This document shows positions 62,024 through 64,000 of a stretch of DNA of 64,000 bases, piece after piece. The stretch lies in the NCBI RefSeq assembly GCF_000152865.1, contig NZ_CH672390.1, forward strand, positions 2,893,468 to 2,957,467. The letters are read 5' to 3'. Below the pieces are notes generated by a model. That model did not search any database and was not told where the DNA came from. It saw only the letters and a list, made by a program, of their open reading frames with translations. A program made the translations under genes and the position numbers. Source of the stretch: Erythrobacter sp. NAP1 (GTDB lineage Bacteria; Pseudomonadota; Alphaproteobacteria; Sphingomonadales; Sphingomonadaceae). Positions within the stretch are counted from its first letter, which is position 1. Each line of letters starts with the position of its first letter.

Positions 62024-62932
62024 ATGCCGCACGTCACGGCCAACGGAATTGAGCTGTGTTACGAAACCCATGGCAATCCGGAGCATGAGACGATCTTGCT
62101 CGTCATGGGGCTGGGTGCGCAACTGGCGCACTGGCCGATTGAATTTGTCGAAGCGTTGGCGGACGAGGGCTACCACGTCGTGCGCTACGACAATCGCGAT
62201 ATCGGCCTCTCGCAAAAGATGGGCGATGCAAAGCCGCCCAAGCTCGTTTGGCAATTGCTGCGCAAGCGGATCGGCTGGCCGATGGATGTGCCCTACACCC
62301 TTCGCGACATGGCCGATGACGGGATTGCGCTGCTCGATGCTTTGGAGATCAATCGCGCGCATGTCGTGGGCGCCTCGATGGGCGGGATGATCGCGCAGCT
62401 GATGGCAATCCATCATTCGCCGCGCCTGCTCTCGCTTACCTCCGTGATGTCGACCACCGGCAATCCGCGCCTTCCTCAGGCGGAAAAGCGCGCGATCGAA
62501 GCGCTGACCGCTCCGCTGCCTTCGCTCGAGGAAGAGGCGGTGATCGAGCATGGCATCAACATCGCCCGCAATATCACCGGCCCCGGCTTCCCCGCCGATC
62601 CGGAAGCGCGGCGCAAGCGTGTGCAGATGCTCGTCCAGCGCAGCGTCTACCCGCCCGGCCTCCCGCGCCAGCTCGCCGCGATCATCGACGACGGCGATCG
62701 GCGCTCACGTCTCGCGCAGGTGACAACGCCGACGCTGGTTCTTCACGGAGAGGACGACCCGTTGGTGAAGCTCGAAGCAGGCAAGGACACCGCCAAGCAT
62801 ATTCCGGGCGCGAAGCTCGTCACCATTCCGGGCTGGGGGCACGATCTGCCGCTCGACCTGGTGGACCGCATGGTGGGCGAGATCACGACCCACACGCGCT
62901 CGGTCAGCGAAGCCGAATCGGTTCACGCCTGA
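62024..62932 (+). CDS. Alpha/beta hydrolase
   Basis: 302 residues from the ATG at 62024 (AGGAG seven bases upstream). Alpha/beta-hydrolase fold: oxyanion region LLVMGLGAQ, DNRDIGLSQ, nucleophile elbow VGASMGGMIAQ (Ser), then ATPTLVLHGEDDPLV with the acid and a C-terminal GWGHDLP His. Similar to esterases and ring-cleavage-product hydrolases. Cytoplasmic. Substrate is unknown. Confidence 0.9.
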   Translation: MPHVTANGIELCYETHGNPEHETILLVMGLGAQLAHWPIEFVEALADEGYHVVRYDNRDIGLSQKMGDAKPPKLVWQLLRKRIGWPMDVPYTLRDMADDGIALLDALEINRAHVVGASMGGMIAQLMAIHHSPRLLSLTSVMSTTGNPRLPQAEKRAIEALTAPLPSLEEEAVIEHGINIARNITGPGFPADPEARRKRVQMLVQRSVYPPGLPRQLAAIIDDGDRRSRLAQVTTPTLVLHGEDDPLVKLEAGKDTAKHIPGAKLVTIPGWGHDLPLDLVDRMVGEITTHTRSVSEAESVHA

Positions 62933-62936
62933 ACGA

Positions 62937-63218
62937 TCAATCGCGCGAAATGGCCTGGGGCTGCTTATCGGCGGCCTCCAGCTTTTCGCGGTGCTTTTCT
63001 AGGGCGGGGTGCACCGCGCCCCACCAGATGCCGTTCCATGCGCCTGAGAACATCCAGGAATTGCGATCGGTGAGGTAAGGCACCTCGGGCACGCCCAATT
63101 GCGGGATCCACGAAGCGCACGAGATCACAAACCACGCGCCGCCAAGGATGGTGATGGTGCGCTCGTGCCGTTCACCAAAGCGGATCGCCGCGGTCAGGAT
63201 CGGATCGAGCAAGGACAC
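62937..63218 (-). CDS. Small membrane protein
   Basis: 93 residues from a GTG at 63218 with GGAGG eight bases upstream; the open frame upstream to 63281 lacks support. One hydrophobic segment (ITILGGAWFVISCASWI) followed by an aromatic-rich region (SWMFSGAWNGIWWGAVHP) and a charged tail. Function unknown. It is convergent to the hydrolase. Confidence 0.7.
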   Translation of the reverse strand: MSLLDPILTAAIRFGERHERTITILGGAWFVISCASWIPQLGVPEVPYLTDRNSWMFSGAWNGIWWGAVHPALEKHREKLEAADKQPQAISRD

Positions 63219-63795
63219 GTCATTAACCTCCCTTTTCGGTTCCCCATGGGCCCGCGCCAGCTGTCCACCGGACGCGATCACGCAACAAAGTTGCTGCGCC
63301 GGTGATGCAATGATTCACAGCTTGATTCGAATGATTCAATCACCAAATTTTTCTTCACAGATTCATTTTGGGTCTTGCGCGTCTCGCGACTCAAGCTTTG
63401 ACCACGCGTCGCGGCGTTGCAGCATGACAATACACCGGTCCGATCGCGCGAATTAGGGTTAATCACCCGTTGACCCGATTCACCGGCTGATTCAGTATCT
63501 AGTGGTTCGGTTCGCGTTGAACCCCCAAATTATAGCGCTCACTCTCGAGCCCCAAACTTAACGGTAACGGGCGCGATCAGGGAAGGAGTCGCTGCAAAAC
63601 AGGGTCGAGGCGGGGCGGAATGTTGATGTGTTGGCGGATAAGCCTGTGAGCCGGGAGGGGCAAAGCAGTGCAGAAGCTGTCGATGGATTGGTGCAGAACA
63701 GAATCGGAACATGCGCGCTTTTCGGGTAAGACGAAACGAACGCAAAAAACCGATTCGAATTGAACGCGACTGAGTTGACGCGAAACGGGGCAACG
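63219..63795. promoter_or_regulatory. 577-base intergenic region with ten GANTC sites
   Basis: Ten GANTC pentamers (CcrM-type methylation sites of alphaproteobacteria) lie at 63312, 63324, 63333, 63360, 63388, 63477, 63489, 63586, 63701 and 63752. By composition about two would be expected in this length. The first three are 9 to 12 bases apart. No other gene is recognised. The region precedes a partial gene at the window edge. Confidence 0.6.
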
Positions 63796-64000
63796 ATGGA
63801 ATTCAAGGCAAGTGACGAAGTGCTGAGCGATGCCGACACTGGGGAAACTCTCGGCACAGAGATGAAAGACGAAAAGGCCGTTACGATGGACAAGTCGGAT
63901 GCAGGCAGCGAAGAGCTGATTGCCGCCAAGAGCGCGGAAGCGCTGGGCAATGCCGTGGCAGAAGCCGCGAAGGCCGCAGCCGTGCCTGACAGCAAGAAGG
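63796..64000 (+). CDS. Partial low-complexity protein, possibly a phasin (cut by window end)
   Basis: Starts at the ATG at 63796 and runs off the window after 68 codons. The visible part is rich in Ala, Glu, Lys and Asp (MEFKASDEVLSDADTGETL, then SAEALGNAVAEAAKAAAVPDSKK). Phasin-family proteins of sphingomonads begin with such sequence, but the phasin domain itself would lie beyond the edge, so the name is a guess. The frame is open back to 63730, and TTG codons there are less likely starts. Confidence 0.5.
   Translation, partial: MEFKASDEVLSDADTGETLGTEMKDEKAVTMDKSDAGSEELIAAKSAEALGNAVAEAAKAAAVPDSKK

Noticed and set aside
63558..63995. 145-residue minus-strand frame at the window end
   Set aside because: Ser/Ala-rich antisense of the partial low-complexity plus-strand gene.

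Overview
The window is GC-rich, densely packed alphaproteobacterial chromosome. Gene content points to the Sphingomonadales, most likely the Erythrobacteraceae: a large TonB-dependent receptor, a glnD / lgt / midA / ftsK housekeeping set, several small secreted or lipid-anchored proteins with paralogues typical of that family, isovaleryl-CoA degradation genes, and GANTC (CcrM-type) sites crowded in one intergenic region. No rRNA, tRNA, transposase, integrase, phage gene or CRISPR array is visible.

Layout. 0-9 kb: a six-EF-hand secreted protein, a VOC/cupin pair, divergent Xaa-Pro aminopeptidase and oligopeptidase B genes, a hotdog thioesterase and a 7TM-GGDEF cyclase. 9-13 kb: two tandem PstS-type phosphate-binding lipoproteins behind a Pho-box-like site, then a DUF2157/GDYXXLXY membrane pair. 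13-25 kb: ftsK, a ThiE-like gene, yggS, a TonB receptor, glnD, an acyl-CoA synthetase and lgt. 25-27.5 kb: a MidA/NDUFAF7-type methyltransferase carrying a very unusual N-terminal extension of about 32 octapeptide units, the most striking feature here. 28-30.5 kb: an osmoprotectant ABC transporter (permease fused to binding protein, plus an ATPase with no ordinary start codon). 31-34.5 kb: part of the leucine pathway (isovaleryl-CoA dehydrogenase, methylcrotonyl-CoA carboxylase beta) with a membrane-protein gene broken by an in-frame TGA between them. 34.5-43.5 kb: an acyltransferase, a TetR regulator, an M50-like protease, an AI-2E transporter, gyrB, a LmbE deacetylase and a second acyl-CoA synthetase.

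43.5-44.4 kb is an 800-base non-coding stretch with long perfect inverted repeats in front of guaA, plus a 28-residue ORF absent from ordinary gene calls. 44.4-53.5 kb holds guaA, a TylF-like methyltransferase, YceI and CHRD lipoproteins, two endonuclease III paralogues, a nitronate monooxygenase-like flavoprotein and several lineage-specific unknowns. 53.6-59.3 kb has a CHCC zinc-finger protein, two tandem DUF4402 proteins, an orphan ABC ATPase, a metallo-beta-lactamase-fold lipoprotein, a 57-residue four-cysteine protein and nadB. 59.3-60 kb is an AT-richer island with two overlapping membrane-protein genes of unknown role. 60-64 kb has a degenerate TraB/GumN protein, a TonB-C-like secreted protein, an alpha/beta hydrolase, and a GANTC-rich region upstream of a low-complexity protein cut by the window edge.

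Family names come from recognised motifs and overall protein character; no database search was run. Starts were moved from the longest ORF where a ribosome-binding site, signal peptide or neighbour made an internal codon more likely, and each such change is stated.
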